DNA of 64,000 nucleotides, from assembly GCA_963971225.1 (NCBI GenBank), contig OZ020267.1, forward strand, positions 37,647,354-37,711,353. The letters run 5' to 3'. Of the stretch, positions 1 through 10,819 are shown piece by piece. The notes beneath the pieces are model-generated. The model had not been told where the DNA came from. It ran no database searches and saw nothing but the letters and a program-made list of their open reading frames with translations. Every line of letters begins with the position of its first letter. Position 1 is the stretch's first letter. This stretch comes from Melieria omissa. Taxonomy: Eukaryota > Arthropoda > Insecta > Diptera > Ulidiidae. The translations under genes were made by a program, and so were the position numbers.

Positions 1-57
1 TGTACCAACAATTTCTGTATTTGAGGAGTTGAACCCCGGCCCCTGGCTGCGCCACTG
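1..57 (-). mobile_element. Possible end of a hAT-like DNA transposon
   Basis: Read on the minus strand, position 57 begins CAGTGGCGCAGCCAGGGG. This CAGTGGCG start is typical of many hAT-superfamily transposon ends in animals. Only one end would lie in the window, because the rest would run off the left edge. I see no matching second end and cannot test the 8-bp target duplication, so the assignment rests on the terminal motif alone. Confidence 0.3.
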
Positions 58-151
58 GTTAGAGTATTGGAATAAGAGAATTCTTTGAAGTTTTGGCTGT
101 TCGCTGGAATATTGCGGAATTTAGTCTCTTGAAAAAAGTTTCTATATTGAA

Positions 152-371
152 GCCGGCTTCTAGGTTTGGTTCGAATCCTAGCTCGGACTGGTGAAAAACT
201 CGTCTACTACTATCGCTATCCACATGAAGAAGATGAGAATTCGAGAATCGCACAAATGCGCTCTTGGTAGGCAATGGCACACCTCCAAGTGTGAAAGGAA
301 AATTGCCAAAAAAACCGCAGTTCGGATTCGGCGTTAAACTGTAGGTCCCCTACCCCGCCCTTTCCCCATCC
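152..371 (+). mobile_element. tRNA-derived SINE, copy 1 (5' truncated)
   Basis: A tRNA-like B box (GGTTCGAATCC, 168-178) is followed by a body shared with the copy at 29889-30225. The shared body runs from 'AAACTCGTCTACTACTATCG', through 'ACCTCCAAGTGTGAA', to 'CGGATTCGGCGTTAAACTG' and 'TAGGTCCCC'. The A-box half of the tRNA head is missing or disrupted. The copy ends in a pyrimidine-rich 'CCCTTTCCCCATCC' stretch. SINEs of this kind are transcribed from the internal Pol III promoter and moved by a partner LINE. This copy should be inactive. Confidence 0.75.
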
Positions 372-440
372 ATGAGTATAGTACAATGGTCCGAAATGAT
401 CTGATTGCTACGGAAGGCTTGTAACCTTCCTGCCCACGCT

Positions 441-764
441 CACATCACATCACATCACATCACATCACATCACATCACATCACATCACATCACATCACAT
501 CACATCACATCACATCACATCACATCACATCACATCACATCACATCACATCACATCACATCACATCACATCACATCACATCACATCACATCACATCACAT
601 CACATCACATCACATCACATCACATCACATCACATCACATCACATCACATCACATCACATCACATCACATCACATCACATCACATCACATCACATCACAT
701 CACATCACATCACATCACATCACATCACATCACATCACATCACATCACATCACATCACATCACA
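441..764. repeat. (CATCA)n pentamer array
   Basis: An almost perfect uninterrupted run of the pentamer CACAT/CATCA, about 65 copies over 324 bp. It makes an open frame of repeated His-Ile-Thr-Ser residues, which is an artefact of the repeat. The lack of variation suggests recent expansion, and the length is likely polymorphic. Confidence 0.97.
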
Positions 765-789
765 AGTAGCAATAAACGGGCGAGGGGTT

Positions 790-1068
790 CCGTCCACCAC
801 GTGTCTCCGGTGAGAGAACCAACTTGATGACCACCAAAAATCCCATTGAGTACGTCACTGTCCAACAGCTACGCTGGCTTGGACATGTCTACTGTTTAGA
901 CGATGAAGTTCAGGCAAAAAAGTACGAGGTAGATGGCGAAAAGAGAGACCTGTCTCAGGTGAAAGAACCAACTTGAGGACGTCTTATCATCTCTTAGTGT
1001 GGCCAACTGGAAAAGATGCGTTTAAAGCAGATGCGCCTGGAGTGAACTTTTGCGGCAGACAGTAACCC
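790..1068 (+). pseudogene. RTE-like non-LTR retrotransposon relic, C-terminal end of pol
   Basis: From 844 the translation reads QLRWLGHV..., followed after one frame change (about 955) by R-stop-KNQLEDVLSSLSVANW and then SELLRQTVTQ before a stop near 1064. This is the well-known tail of RTE/BovB-type LINE proteins: LRWxGHV, then RWxDxxxxDL, then LGVxNWxxxAxDRxxW. The tryptophan of the RW motif has become TGA, there is a TAA inside the tail, and the frame is broken, so it is dead. The RW motif block is duplicated: 801-834 and 951-983 both carry 'GAGAACCAACTTGA'-like sequence. A second relic of the same family lies at 21041-21140 on the other strand. Confidence 0.7.
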
Positions 1069-1199
1069 AGTAACGGGTTGTAACTGCCAGTTAAGTATGT
1101 ATGGAATGGATATGAGGAGAGCTGAGAAAGTGAACCCTAGAGGGTCCAATTTTTGAAACACTCAGGCTCATTCTGCTTAAGATTCGTGAGAAAAAGGGT

Positions 1200-1860
1200 A
1201 GAGAGTAGAGTGAGGTGGGGTTATAGTGAGAATGAATGAAGGGAAGAGATAGGGACTACAAGTCTTCCTGCACGAATTTCATGGAGTGTTTAATGAATAT
1301 CAGGTGATTGTGCAGGGTAAGAGGATGGACCTCGTTCATCCTCATGACATGGGAATCCAAAATGCGTAATTTCGTTCTAGCGAAGGTGAGACAAAATTTG
1401 CAAGTTGGATCACCGATGATGCCCATTGTGGTCAAATATGTTGGTCCCATAGATTCCGTCCTGTGATTAGTCCGACGATCTGGCAAAGATCTTTGCTTCT
1501 CTAAATTGATAAGGTATAAGGAAAACCCCCAAATTCTCCTAAATTCCCCTAAATTCTCCTAAATTCAAAAGGAATAGGGCCTGCTCGGACCTAACACAAA
1601 AAACTTGACAGTACTACAGCTTCCCAAACTAGACCAACGCTGCCTGTGTAAGCTGTTTACATGGGATTTGACCCAGTCCAGGGTGCCTGCTAGAATGGGA
1701 TCTATCGCATAGTTAGCCAATTTATCGGCAGTTTTGTTACCTTGAACTGCACAGTGTCCAGAAACCCAGATAATTTATAGCTTATTATGTTGCGCAATCG
1801 ATCTAAGCTTCGTCTTACATTCTTGGCCAATGTAGTCAAGTAAATATGTATTGGACCGAT
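1200..1860 (-). pseudogene. LINE relic: RNase H domain and C-terminal Cys motif
   Basis: On the minus strand, 1570-1860 translates to an RNase H core: IIWVSGHCAVQGNKTADKLA, matching the WVPGHxxxxGNExADxLA signature of RNase-H-bearing LINEs (I/LOA type). Further downstream on the same strand, 1256-1486 reads MGIIGDPTCKFC, which fits the C-terminal Cys motif that follows RNase H in these proteins. The two pieces are in the right order and were probably one element. They are separated by frameshifts and by a small ~10-bp tandem repeat (TCCTAAATTC, about 1533-1566). No reverse transcriptase domain is visible, so the copy was 5' truncated. Confidence 0.7.
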
Positions 1861-1914
1861 GAAGTTGGCCAATAGGTCATCGACGATCCGTGCGGTTCTA
1901 CAAGAACTATCCTT

Positions 1915-2480
1915 ACTACATTTTCTTTATATATATTTTTTCTTTCCTTTGCTATTTTTTACGAGCTTTATTGCATAAAACAGGCCACACATGAGTGATA
2001 ACTACACTTCATCCTCGATGATATTTATCTCTGATCTTTTTAAGTCTTTAGGAAAAAATTTGTATGTGCACAGAATTCTAAACCCATTCTCAATCTTCTA
2101 ATACATTTTCTTTATTATTTTTTTTCTTTCTTTTCTTTGCTACTTTTTACAAACTCATTGCATAAAACAGGCCACGTATGAGTGATACACTTCATCTTCG
2201 ATGATATTTCTCTCTGATCTTTTAAAGGATTTAGGAAAATTTTTAATGCATTTTTAGTGCAAAGAATCTATTATCTTTTTCAATCTTCCACCAAATTTTC
2301 TATATTATTACTTTTCTTTCTTTTCTTTGCTATTTTTTACAACCTTATTACATAAAGCAGGCCACACACGACTGATACACTTCAGCATCGATCACATTTC
2401 TCTATGATCTTTTTAAATCTTTAGGACAATTTTGAATGTACATTCATTCCAACCTCATTTTCAATCTTCCACTTTCACTC
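1915..2480. repeat. Three tandem copies of a ~187-bp repeat
   Basis: The segment from 'ACATTTTCTTTAT' through 'TTTGCTATTTTTTAC', 'GCATAAAACAGGCCACACATG' (split by single changes), 'CACTTCATC', 'GATGATATTT' and 'CTGATCTTTTTAA' occurs three times, starting near 1917, 2101 and 2290. The copies have diverged clearly, so this is an old small tandem array. No coding potential. Confidence 0.9.
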
Positions 2481-3904
2481 CTGCAGTAGTTTTTCAAGAG
2501 TTAAATACCGTTGGAATAGCAAAACACGATTCATTAGTTCAGCAAACAGAAAAAAGCAACGCCTTTGTAGCAAGAATCCTCTGCATTTTCTGCGCCTGTA
2601 AATGCAACTCGCCACAGTCAGAGCACAACTGTCCGCCTGCAACAACAACTTGCCCTGCCCTGCCGCCAATTTACTCAACGCTGTCCGCCCCAAGTGCGAG
2701 CCACGGGCACAAGTGACTGGTTGCGGGCGCGGCGAACAAATTGCGAAAGTTTTTTAATTGTTTGGCTACACAAAATGGATTCGAAACAAAATGAAAAAAA
2801 AAATTAACCAACTACTGCAGGGAAATGAAATGCACCAACAACATGGCCGCAATCTGTGCACGAAAATCTTCTCGGAGCAAAAAATAGAAATAGCAGTTTT
2901 TGTTTTTTTTTTCAAATACTCTTTGCCTGTCGGTGGCGCTGTGGGCCGCACGGAAGTGGCAAACGGATGTAGAAATTAGCTCGAAATGGGCAGAAATTAG
3001 CAAAGGACAGCGGAAAGTAGCAAATATTATTAATGTAATATGCTGGCAGCAACGAGTAGTAGCGAGTGCCGCGAAAAGTGTGCGGACGACACACAGCTTC
3101 CGACCGCAACTGGAGGACAAGCAACCGCGACAATGGCAGCGGCGCACTTCCGGCCGTTATGGCAGCGCGCAATTTTGAAAAGTTTGTGGCTACGAGTTGA
3201 CCGAAATAAGCCGTTATTTTGCAGTGCACCCAACAATATGTGCGAAATGAGCCACAACAAAAATGTGGCTGCAAATAGAATGAAAATATTGCAACAACAC
3301 CGGCGGCAGGGCACAAATTGTGGCAAAGCATTTGTGGCAAGTTTATGCGCGAACTGCTGTTCCACCTACAGCAGCTGTTGTTGTTAGTATTATTTTTTGT
3401 TATTGTTGTTGCTGCTGCTTTAGTTTGTCGGTTTGCCATTGCACTGCGCGCCGCTTTGCCTGATTAACGTTTCAACTCATTAAGATAACGGCATTTCCGT
3501 GCAACTGTTTCGTTTTGTCGTTTTTTTCCATTGCTGCTGTTGTTGTTGTTATTGTTGGTGGGCTGCTGCCAAAACTTTTCCACTTCGCTGGCAGCATGCG
3601 CCGTCCAGGTCAAAAGTCAGCAAAATGTTGGCACAAGTTTTGCACAACTTTGAATTTTATATAAAATAAAATATTTGCCAGCGACTTGGCTGAGCAGTAA
3701 TTGTGCTGTTTATTGCTGTTGTTGTTGTAGCAATATACATGTTGTTGTCGAAAATATTGCAATATGATTCTTAATACTTGGGCACCCTACAGATGTTGCG
3801 GCATAAATATGCATTTGCTTTGATTTTTTCTGAATATTTTGAGTTTTATTTTGATTCAATAAGAAATCGGACTCATGGCTGTACACAATAAATGGTCCAC
3901 TGTC
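2481..3904. other. Unique non-coding DNA rich in CAA/TTG runs
   Basis: No gene found. The open frames here overlap on both strands and are made from TTG/CAA and GCC-type runs (for example 3360-3430 and 3530-3560), with no domain. From about 3600 the sequence becomes AT-rich, up to the TTAA target of the next element. Confidence 0.6.
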
Positions 3905-5362
3905 TTAACCCTTTGAAGCATACATTTTTCAGATAACTTTTTTTCAATGAAAATAGTCGCCCTGGGGGTTTCCGGGGTCGCTGATCACGAATATGTAATC
4001 AAATTTTTGAAATTCAGCAATCCAATATGGCGGATCCAATATGGCCGACAACATTAGTAAAACTTATTCATATCAATATGGGAATTTGTATATGGGGGTT
4101 TTCGGGGTCCCTGATTACGAATTTGATATCAGATGTTCGAAATTCAAAATGGCGGATCCAATATGGCCGACAGAATTAGTGAAACTTATTCATATAAATA
4201 TGAAAATTAGTATCCGGGGCTTTTTGGAGTCGCTGATTACGAATTTGATATTAGCTATCTAAAATTCAAAATGGCGGATCCAATATAGCGGACAGACGAT
4301 AGCTGCTGCGTCCTTGTTCGTGTCTCCGGGTTTGGTTGAGAGCTGTAGTAATTGTTGTTACCAACTTGAAAAAATGTTCCTTTCTTGAACAACAAAAAAT
4401 ATGGTACCTATACTTTTTAATTTTTTTTTTTTATAATTGATTGGCACGACAGCCCGCTTACGCGAGACTAAGGCCTAGCTTCCCGCAGCCACCCGTGTTG
4501 TGCGTGTGAGTTTTGTACGCGGGTGGAAGGGACCTACAGTTTTATGCCGGTTCCGAACGGCAGGTTGGGAGCTTTTTCATAGGCAATTTTTACTCTTAGA
4601 GGTTTGCCATTTCCAGCTGAGAGGACAGCCACCGAAAGAGAAAACGAGTTTCCCGTTATTTTTTTTTTAGGTGTTACTACATGCAGAATTCGAACTTGCG
4701 TCGCTCTGCATGCGACTCGCTGGACCGCGCACTAAACAACTGAGCCACGGCGGCTGCTTCTATATTGTGTCCGCCATATTCCACCCGCAATTTTGAATTT
4801 CGAAAATCTAATAATAAATTCGGAATCAGCGACTCCGAAAACCTCCGTATACCAATTTTCATATTGATATGAATAAGTTTCACTAATTCTGTCCGCCATA
4901 TTGCATCCGCCATTTTGAATTTCGAAAATCTGATATCTGCATCGTCATCAGCGACCCCAAAAACCCCCTTACACCAATTTTCATACAGATATAAATAAGT
5001 GTAACTAATTAGGTCCGCCATATTGGATCCGCCATTTTGAATTTCGAAAATCTGATTACGAATTTTTAATCAGCGACATTTAAAACCTAATAATAGTAAT
5101 TATCATGATAATCCGTTGAAAACTTTTCCATATAATGAATTTTCTTTGCAAAAAGTGACTATTTTTACTATTTGTTTATTGATATTGACAAATTGATGAA
5201 CAACATTCGATAATAAAGTAAAAATTTTGAACCAAGAACATGTAAATACAGTACATTTCAATGTAGAATCATAAAAGTCGAGTCACAAGAACTTGAAAAC
5301 TGAAAAAAATGGTAGTATTCTAGGTGGTATATACGTCTTACCACCGTGCTGCAAAGGGTTAA
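3905..5362. mobile_element. piggyBac-like foldback MITE (TTAA-flanked) with inner ~122-bp repeats
   Basis: The element is bounded by TTAA duplications (3905-3908 and 5359-5362). Its ends are mirror images: TTAACCCTTTGAAGCA on the left and TGCAAAGGGTTAA on the right. TTAA plus CCCTTT is the signature of piggyBac-type elements. Inside, the left arm has about three tandem copies of a ~122-bp unit containing ATGGCGGATCCAATATGGCC (near 4029, 4151 and 4273). The right arm (about 4765-5085) carries the same unit inverted. The centre is interrupted by a SINE (4421-4755). No transposase is encoded. Confidence 0.8.
4421..4755 (-). mobile_element. tRNA-derived SINE, copy inserted in the foldback MITE
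   Basis: Reading the minus strand: a tRNA-like head GCCGCCGTGGCTCAGTTG (A box), then GCAAGTTCGAATTCTGC (B box, 4683-4699). The body follows with 'GGCAAACCTCTAAGAGT' and 'CGGTTCCGAACGG', and with 'ACTGTAGGTCCC'-like sequence that matches the other SINE copies. It ends in a poly(A) tract seen as T12 at 4421-4432. This is the most complete copy in the window, with head, body and tail. It lies between the two arms of the foldback element and is therefore younger than that insertion. Confidence 0.8.
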
Positions 5363-5611
5363 ATCGTTTGATCTCATATTTCGTCTATGGATGGTTCCAT
5401 GTGGTCTATGCCAAACTCTTACTTTACTTGTACGATTTGAATATAATTTTCATGATGCGGTGATTGGGTATCCAGACGATTCTTCCACTCATAACTACCT
5501 CTAATTTCTTGCTAAGCATTGGCAGTGACATCTGTAGGTGTAATTTTTGCATTTTATTTCACCTTAACCTCACTTTACACTTTTACGTCTCTGTGAGAGT
5601 GACAAAAAATA

Positions 5612-5880
5612 GGTTAGGTTAGGTAAGATGGCTAGCCGCGTGGACCATGCATGGACCCTGTTGAGACCCCCAATTTGGGCTCTTTTGTGTTGCGTGTCAA
5701 TGTAAAAATGATCGGTGAGAATGTGGATGTTCCTAGCAAAATTTAGTTGCGACTTAATTGTGCTTGGGGACCCCACCTAATCAGAGAGTAAGACGAAGCC
5801 TTGAAGGATTCAAGGATCAAGGTCTGGCTGACACCAGTTTCTTTCCATTTCCTGCATTCACTTGACTCGGTGATGCCTAA
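5612..5880 (-). pseudogene. LINE relic: 3' end with TTAGG-like tail
   Basis: The minus strand translates to ECRKWKETGVSQTLILES, resembling a decayed version of the C-terminal CxxC...ET..H.L.EC motif of RNase-H LINEs. It is followed by a short tail that ends in CTTACCTAACCTAACC (5612-5627 on the plus strand as AGGTTAGGTTAGG). The same tail type ends the LINE relics at 30264 and 38219. It stops abruptly against a DNA-transposon fragment at 5885. Assignment rests on the tail plus weak protein similarity. Confidence 0.5.
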
Positions 5881-5884
5881 AATA

Positions 5885-6006
5885 TTCCTAACGTCAGAGA
5901 GAAAAACTAAAAACGCAGTTTTGCTACATTTGGCCCCTAGTTTCACGAGTATGTCGATTCCTTCATGTGTTCTGGAATTTTTGGATTTTTATCGCACGGT
6001 GTTATA
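5885..6006 (+). mobile_element. Fragment: one end of the long-TIR DNA transposon found at 50783-51820
   Basis: The run 'CGTCAGAGAGAAAAACT', 'AACGCAGTTTTGCTACAT', 'TTGGCCCCTAGTTTC', 'ACGAGTAT' and the terminal 'ATCGCACGGTGTTA' matches both ends of the element at 50.8-51.8 kb. Only one end is here. The other side is cut by the neighbouring LINE relic. Confidence 0.65.
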
Positions 6007-6689
6007 GTAAATTTTAAGCTAGTGACTGAAATACTAATATATTTTGTAATTTCTGTTCAAAGCAGACAACAAATGTAAAAGCAATGCAATTAAAAACATA
6101 ATTTTGAAGCAATCAACTTTGGTCTTGTCGCCTACGAAACGAAAATATTTCTAAGGTTGGCAACAGCCACAACTGTGGTCGTTGGTCGTGTAGTTGTCAA
6201 AATGATTGTCTCTATCCGAACGTTGGGATTCTATATTTTGACAGATGCGGTTATATCCCTGTCGTTGTCAATGTGTTCGGGGCTTTAGGCTGCAACACTC
6301 AACGGCACGTCTCGAACTATTCGTAGTAAAATTTTACAAAAGCGACAACTTTTTGTATCGGATTGGGCTCAGACTCAGACATAGCTTTCAAATCCATCCT
6401 GTCCGGGAAAAATGAAAGGATTGTTACTCCGGTTCGCTTCACCTTCAGTGAGCTTCATACATTCTCTCGACTGTATAAATGTTCAGAAATATATGTATAA
6501 AGATATACGATTTATTGACTCCGTGTCAGTCTACACGTTTCTCTCAAATCAAATTTACTGCCCAAATTGCACTAACAGAACGTTGAAAATGTTTATTTGA
6601 AAACGTTTTTTGGTTTGACGTGAGCAAACGCAGCACAGAAAGTGCGGAAAGCTTTCTAATGTCTAAATCTTGATTCAATATGTGACAGA
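6007..6689. other. Unassigned sequence, no gene found
   Basis: About 680 bp without a recognisable product or tandem structure. The short open frames have no domain. It lies between a DNA-transposon end and a mariner relic and may itself be decayed transposon DNA. Confidence 0.4.
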
Positions 6690-6962
6690 CACATTATCTC
6701 TCTTTCTTTAATTCGATGGTTTGGTTCAACATTTGGTGTACTTGAACGATATCATTGTCAGTGGTTCTTGGACGTCCCGATTGTTCATTGAGACAAGCTG
6801 GTACGGCCAAGTTTCAATTCAGCTGCCCAAACTTTCATTGTGGTAAATGATGGTGCAGAGACCCTGTACCCTTCGGCCAGTTTGTCTGTAATTTGTGTAG
6901 ACGTATTGTTTTCAAAAATAAATTTGAAATGAATGCTGAATTTTTTTTGTTTTTATAAAAAC
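6690..6962 (-). pseudogene. mariner transposase relic, N-terminal part
   Basis: From 6940 downwards the minus strand reads HFKFIFENNTSTQITDKLAE, then PSFTTMKVWAAELKLGRTSL. After a one-base frame change it continues NEQSGRPRTTDNDIVQVHQM. This is the two-helix DNA-binding region of a mariner transposase: helix-turn-helix, then W..ELK.GRTS, then SGRP linker, then IV..VH. The catalytic DDD region is absent. The frameshift near 6800 and the missing C-terminal half make it a dead fragment. Confidence 0.75.
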
Positions 6963-6999
6963 ACTCATATCGACTAACTAAAATCACTGTCAAACAACA

Positions 7000-7725
7000 A
7001 CTTCGTATCCAAAATGGCTGAAATTTTGGTGAGAACCTTTCAAAAGAGCCACCAAAAGAATGCCTGAGTTGAAGTTGGAAACTTTTCAGACCACCTTCAT
7101 GGATAGTCCCTGCCAAAAGAGACGTTAAAGGATTACTTAAGTTGATGTCGGAAACTTTTCAGACAACTATCGTTGCTGAGTACCTTTCAAAAACGTGCAA
7201 AAATAATCCTTTTTGTTTATATTGGAAACTTCTGAGACAACTCTCGTTGGTGAGAACCTTTCAAAAGAGGCGCAAAAAGATTATCTTTTTTAATGTTGGC
7301 AATTTTTTAGACAACTCACGTTGGTGAGTACCTGTAAAAAGATGCACACAAAATTTCTTAATTTGGAAACTTTTCAGACAACTTCTCTTGGTGAGTAGCT
7401 TTCAAAAAGGCAGAAAAACAATCCCGTTTTTCGATGTCGGAAACTTTTTAGACAGCTGCCGTTGGTGAGAACCTTTCAAATGATGCGTAATACGATTTCT
7501 TGAGTTGGAATCTTTTTAGACAAATCTCGGTGGTGAGTACCTTTCAAAAAAGGCCCCTTTTTCGATGTCGGAAACTTTTTAGACAACTTTCGTTGGTGAG
7601 AATCTTTCAAAAGAGGCACACAAAGACTTCTTAAGTTGATTGTCGTTTGAAACTTTTTAGACAACCCTTGTTGGTGAGAACATAAGGATTGAATTGGTGG
7701 ATGTTGGAAACTTTTCAGACAACAC
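7000..7725. repeat. ~75-bp tandem repeat, about ten diverged copies
   Basis: The core 'GGAAACTTTTCAGACAACT' followed by 'CGTTGGTGAGAACCTTTCAAA' (with changes) recurs near 7070, 7148, 7223, 7296, 7363, 7438, 7504, 7567, 7648 and 7705, spaced 57-81 bp apart. Copies differ by substitutions and short deletions, so the array is old. No open frame spans it. Confidence 0.9.
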
Positions 7726-9884
7726 TCGGTCTCTCTCCCTCGTCTCGGTCTCTTCCTTTGCTTCTTTGATCGGGTTTCCGAGCAATGTCCAACCCCGCAC
7801 CAAGTCTTTTATAGTCAATAAGTACTCAATATTTCTGTCAGTACTCTTTCCTTGTCAGTCATCCACCTAAAACATTTCTGCTTTGTGTGTGCGTGTTCCA
7901 TTGTTTTTGTAGCGCTTTCTTTGGACGACACTGACTGGCCGCGGAATTTCGCTCAAGTTTGGCATTTTAATGGCTTTTGTAGTGTTTTCGATTTCGACTG
8001 GAATTTGTAATTATGACGTCAAGTGAAAAACTTTGTCGTCGCTCACTTTGTGCCGCATACTTAATGGATAATCGCCGTTGCCATGCTTGCGACTTTGGAA
8101 GCGATGCGGGCAACCACTGGTGGCCGTGATTGTTGTTGCTGCTGTCATTGTCGTTGTCGTTGTCACTTTTGCGGTGCCATAATGAAATTAAATATGAAAT
8201 TACATTTCGAAATTTGTTGCCTAATTTGAAAAATTTAAATTGCGTGCGTCAGTTTGCGCCTTTCGGCAAATTTAATCTTTTGGTTACTGGCTGCGTGCGG
8301 CAATAAAATTCAATTTCGGTTCATTCATTGCGACTCGCACCGCACCGCACTGACAGAATTAAATTTACGTGTATTTCGGTGAGTTCGCCTAAATCGAGCC
8401 TTTTGCTCAGCGGCTGAACTGGGCGAATTTGTGTTTGTGTTTGCTGTGCAGTGGCGGCGAGTAAATTCTGCCATTGGCAGCATATCCGTTTAAATATTGG
8501 CCATTCATCATGAAGTGCGCTTAATTAGGCACTGTTTGCGCTGCTAATTGGCCGCGGCCGCCGAGGTGGGCCGACCCGCTGCAGCTGATGCAGGCGCGTG
8601 CCGCTGCCCAGTTGCCGCTGTTGCAAAATTGTTGCCAGGGCAAAGTTGCGGTAATTGCTTTTGCAGCAAAATACTTTCGTAATAGTTGGGCGCAGCGCCA
8701 CATTTTGTGCGATTTTTTCTGCCAGTCCGGTTGCGTGAGTTGTGTGTGTGTGTGTAGTTGGCTGCGCAATGGACAGCAGCGCGCAAGAAATATTCCCGCC
8801 AGATTTGTTTGTTTGCATTGGCCGCACTTGCAGCCAATGCAGCCAATGTACGATTGAGGCTCGCGTGGAAAGTGATTGCGGCTTCATTTGTGTGGCGCTC
8901 GGGGCCCATTATGTGATTAGACTAGTAAAAGAAAAATTGCTTACGATTGAACTGCACACATGAATGTTGATTTCTCATGTCAATATTGATGCCCATTACT
9001 TTTGTAAATATGTGCGAGACGGGTGTGAATTGAAATCAATTTCAAGTACAACTCTGTTACAATTTTTCAAAAGGGGGAAAATTATATTAAAGCAAACAAT
9101 TTGAAAGTCAATCAAGGGTTGGGTGATTCGGAGGATGTAATAAAATGGATGCCATTAGGGTTGCCAAACTAAGGTGGATCGGGTGAGTGCGATAGTGAAA
9201 GAAAGTTCTGGACTGTTAAGAAAGAATTAAGCTGAGTCTCGGACTCAGTGCCTCAGTGAAGAGAGCATCGACTTTTGGAGCAAGAATATGAAATTCAAAG
9301 GATAAGTGGGTTGACAAGAAAGTAATTTGAGTTTTCACAAATATATAAAGTTCGGTTGATTTGAAAGGACATCTGTCGACATTATTTCTTTTTGTTCGAT
9401 CGACGCTCAGGTTGGTTTCAGCCAACATCGAACACCGAATGACAGGGGAATACAATATAGCGCATCTTTTGTGACTTGTAGAAAATAAGTGGAACGTAGA
9501 CCTGAACTTGCATCATCAGACTACCAGTTTTTCCGTAGTCAAAGTACAAACCTGTTTGAATGGTAAAACTTAACCCATTGATGATGAACTCAAATGGGAC
9601 TTGATTCATTGACAAGGACTCAGAAGTTCTAATTGCCAGGAAGATGGCAAAATGTCATGGCAAAAAATAAAATAATAAAATAGTAATAATAATATATAAA
9701 AAATATGCGGATTTATTTCACACCTCAGAACCACATTTTTTTGTTTACCGAATAATAATAATTGTATTCTAAGTATTTAGATATTTCTACACTAAAGACA
9801 GAAAATATGCGCCAAAACTCCAATGAATTATAGTTCGATCGTTATATATGTTTGTGTATTTCACACTACAACACCGAATTTACT
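7726..9884. other. Unique DNA: GC-richer, TTG/TG-rich block, then AT-rich block
   Basis: About 7.8-8.9 kb looks like ordinary fly non-coding DNA, with TTGTTG and GTGTGTGT runs. Overlapping open frames on both strands (8521-8963) reflect this composition and show no domain. The 8.96-9.88 kb part is AT-rich. Two short minus-strand open frames at 9216-9615 look somewhat protein-like but match nothing I recognise. No gene is supported. Confidence 0.5.
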
Positions 9885-10817
9885 TTTTGTCAACCTAATA
9901 GTTGATTAAAGTGAGTGTTTTCATTATTCCAAACGAAATTATTCTAGCACAGTACGAAACAAAGAAATTACTTTCATGACAACCCAATAGTTGATTAAAG
10001 TAATTCTTTTTAGCAATCAACAGAAATAATTCTTGCAGAGAACAAAGCAAATAAATTACTTGCCTGACAACCTAATAGTTGATTACAGTGAGTGTTTTCA
10101 GTAGTCAACACAAAATGATCCTTTCAGAGCACAAAGCAAAGAAATTACTTGCATGGCAACCTAATCTTTAATTAAAGTAGTTATTTCTACTTTCATGTCA
10201 ACCCAATAGTTGATTAAAGTGAGTGCTTTCAGTAGTCAACACAAAAGATTTCTTACAGAGAACAATGCAAAGATATTACTTTCATGACAACCCAATAGTT
10301 GATTAAATTCATTTTAGCAATGAATAGAAAGAATTCTTGCACAGTACAAAGCAAAGACATTATTTTCATGACAACCTAATAGTTGATTCTAGTGAGTCTT
10401 TTCACTAATCGACAAAAAAGGATTCTTTCAGAGTACAAAGCAAAGAAATTATATGAATGTAAACCCAATGTTTGATTAAAATTCATTTTAGCAATGAACA
10501 GAAACGATTCTTGCACAGTACAAAGCAAAGATATTACTTTCATGGCAACCTAATAGTTGATTTAAGTGAGTCTTTTCAGTAGTCAACAAAAAAGGATTCT
10601 TTCAGAGAACAAAGTAAATAAATTACTTTCATGGCAACCTAATAGTTGATTAAAATTCTTGTTACAATCAATAGAAAAAGATTCTCGCATAGTACAAAGC
10701 AAAGAAATTACTTTCATAGCAACCTAATAGTTGAAGTGAGTCTTTATAGTAGTCGACACATAATGATTTTTTCAGAGTACAAATCAAAAGAAGTTGGTTT
10801 TATGTCAACCCAATAGT
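9885..10817. repeat. ~88-bp satellite, about eleven copies
   Basis: A unit containing 'TTACTTTCATGACAACC', 'CAATAGTTGATTAAAGTGAG', 'AGTCAACA' and 'CAGAGAACAAAGCAAA' repeats. GTTGATTA occurs near 9902, 9990, 10078, 10209, 10298, 10382, 10471, 10557, 10646, 10730 and 10816, about 84-89 bp apart, with one ~42-bp half unit at 10167-10209. A further copy is at about 11318-11400, beyond an inserted transposon, showing the array was once continuous. Confidence 0.92.
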
Positions 10818-10819
10818 TA

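Noticed and set aside
405..827. 140-codon open frame of repeated His-Ile-Thr-Ser
   Set aside because: Entirely the product of the CATCA microsatellite. Any frame of this pentamer lacks stops.
2912..3439. 175-codon minus-strand open frame
   Set aside because: Shares its DNA with four other open frames on both strands and contains Asn/Thr/Ala runs from repeats.
9885..10817. CRISPR-like array (regular repeats)
   Set aside because: Units are adjacent without unique spacers and the DNA is clearly eukaryotic. It is a satellite.
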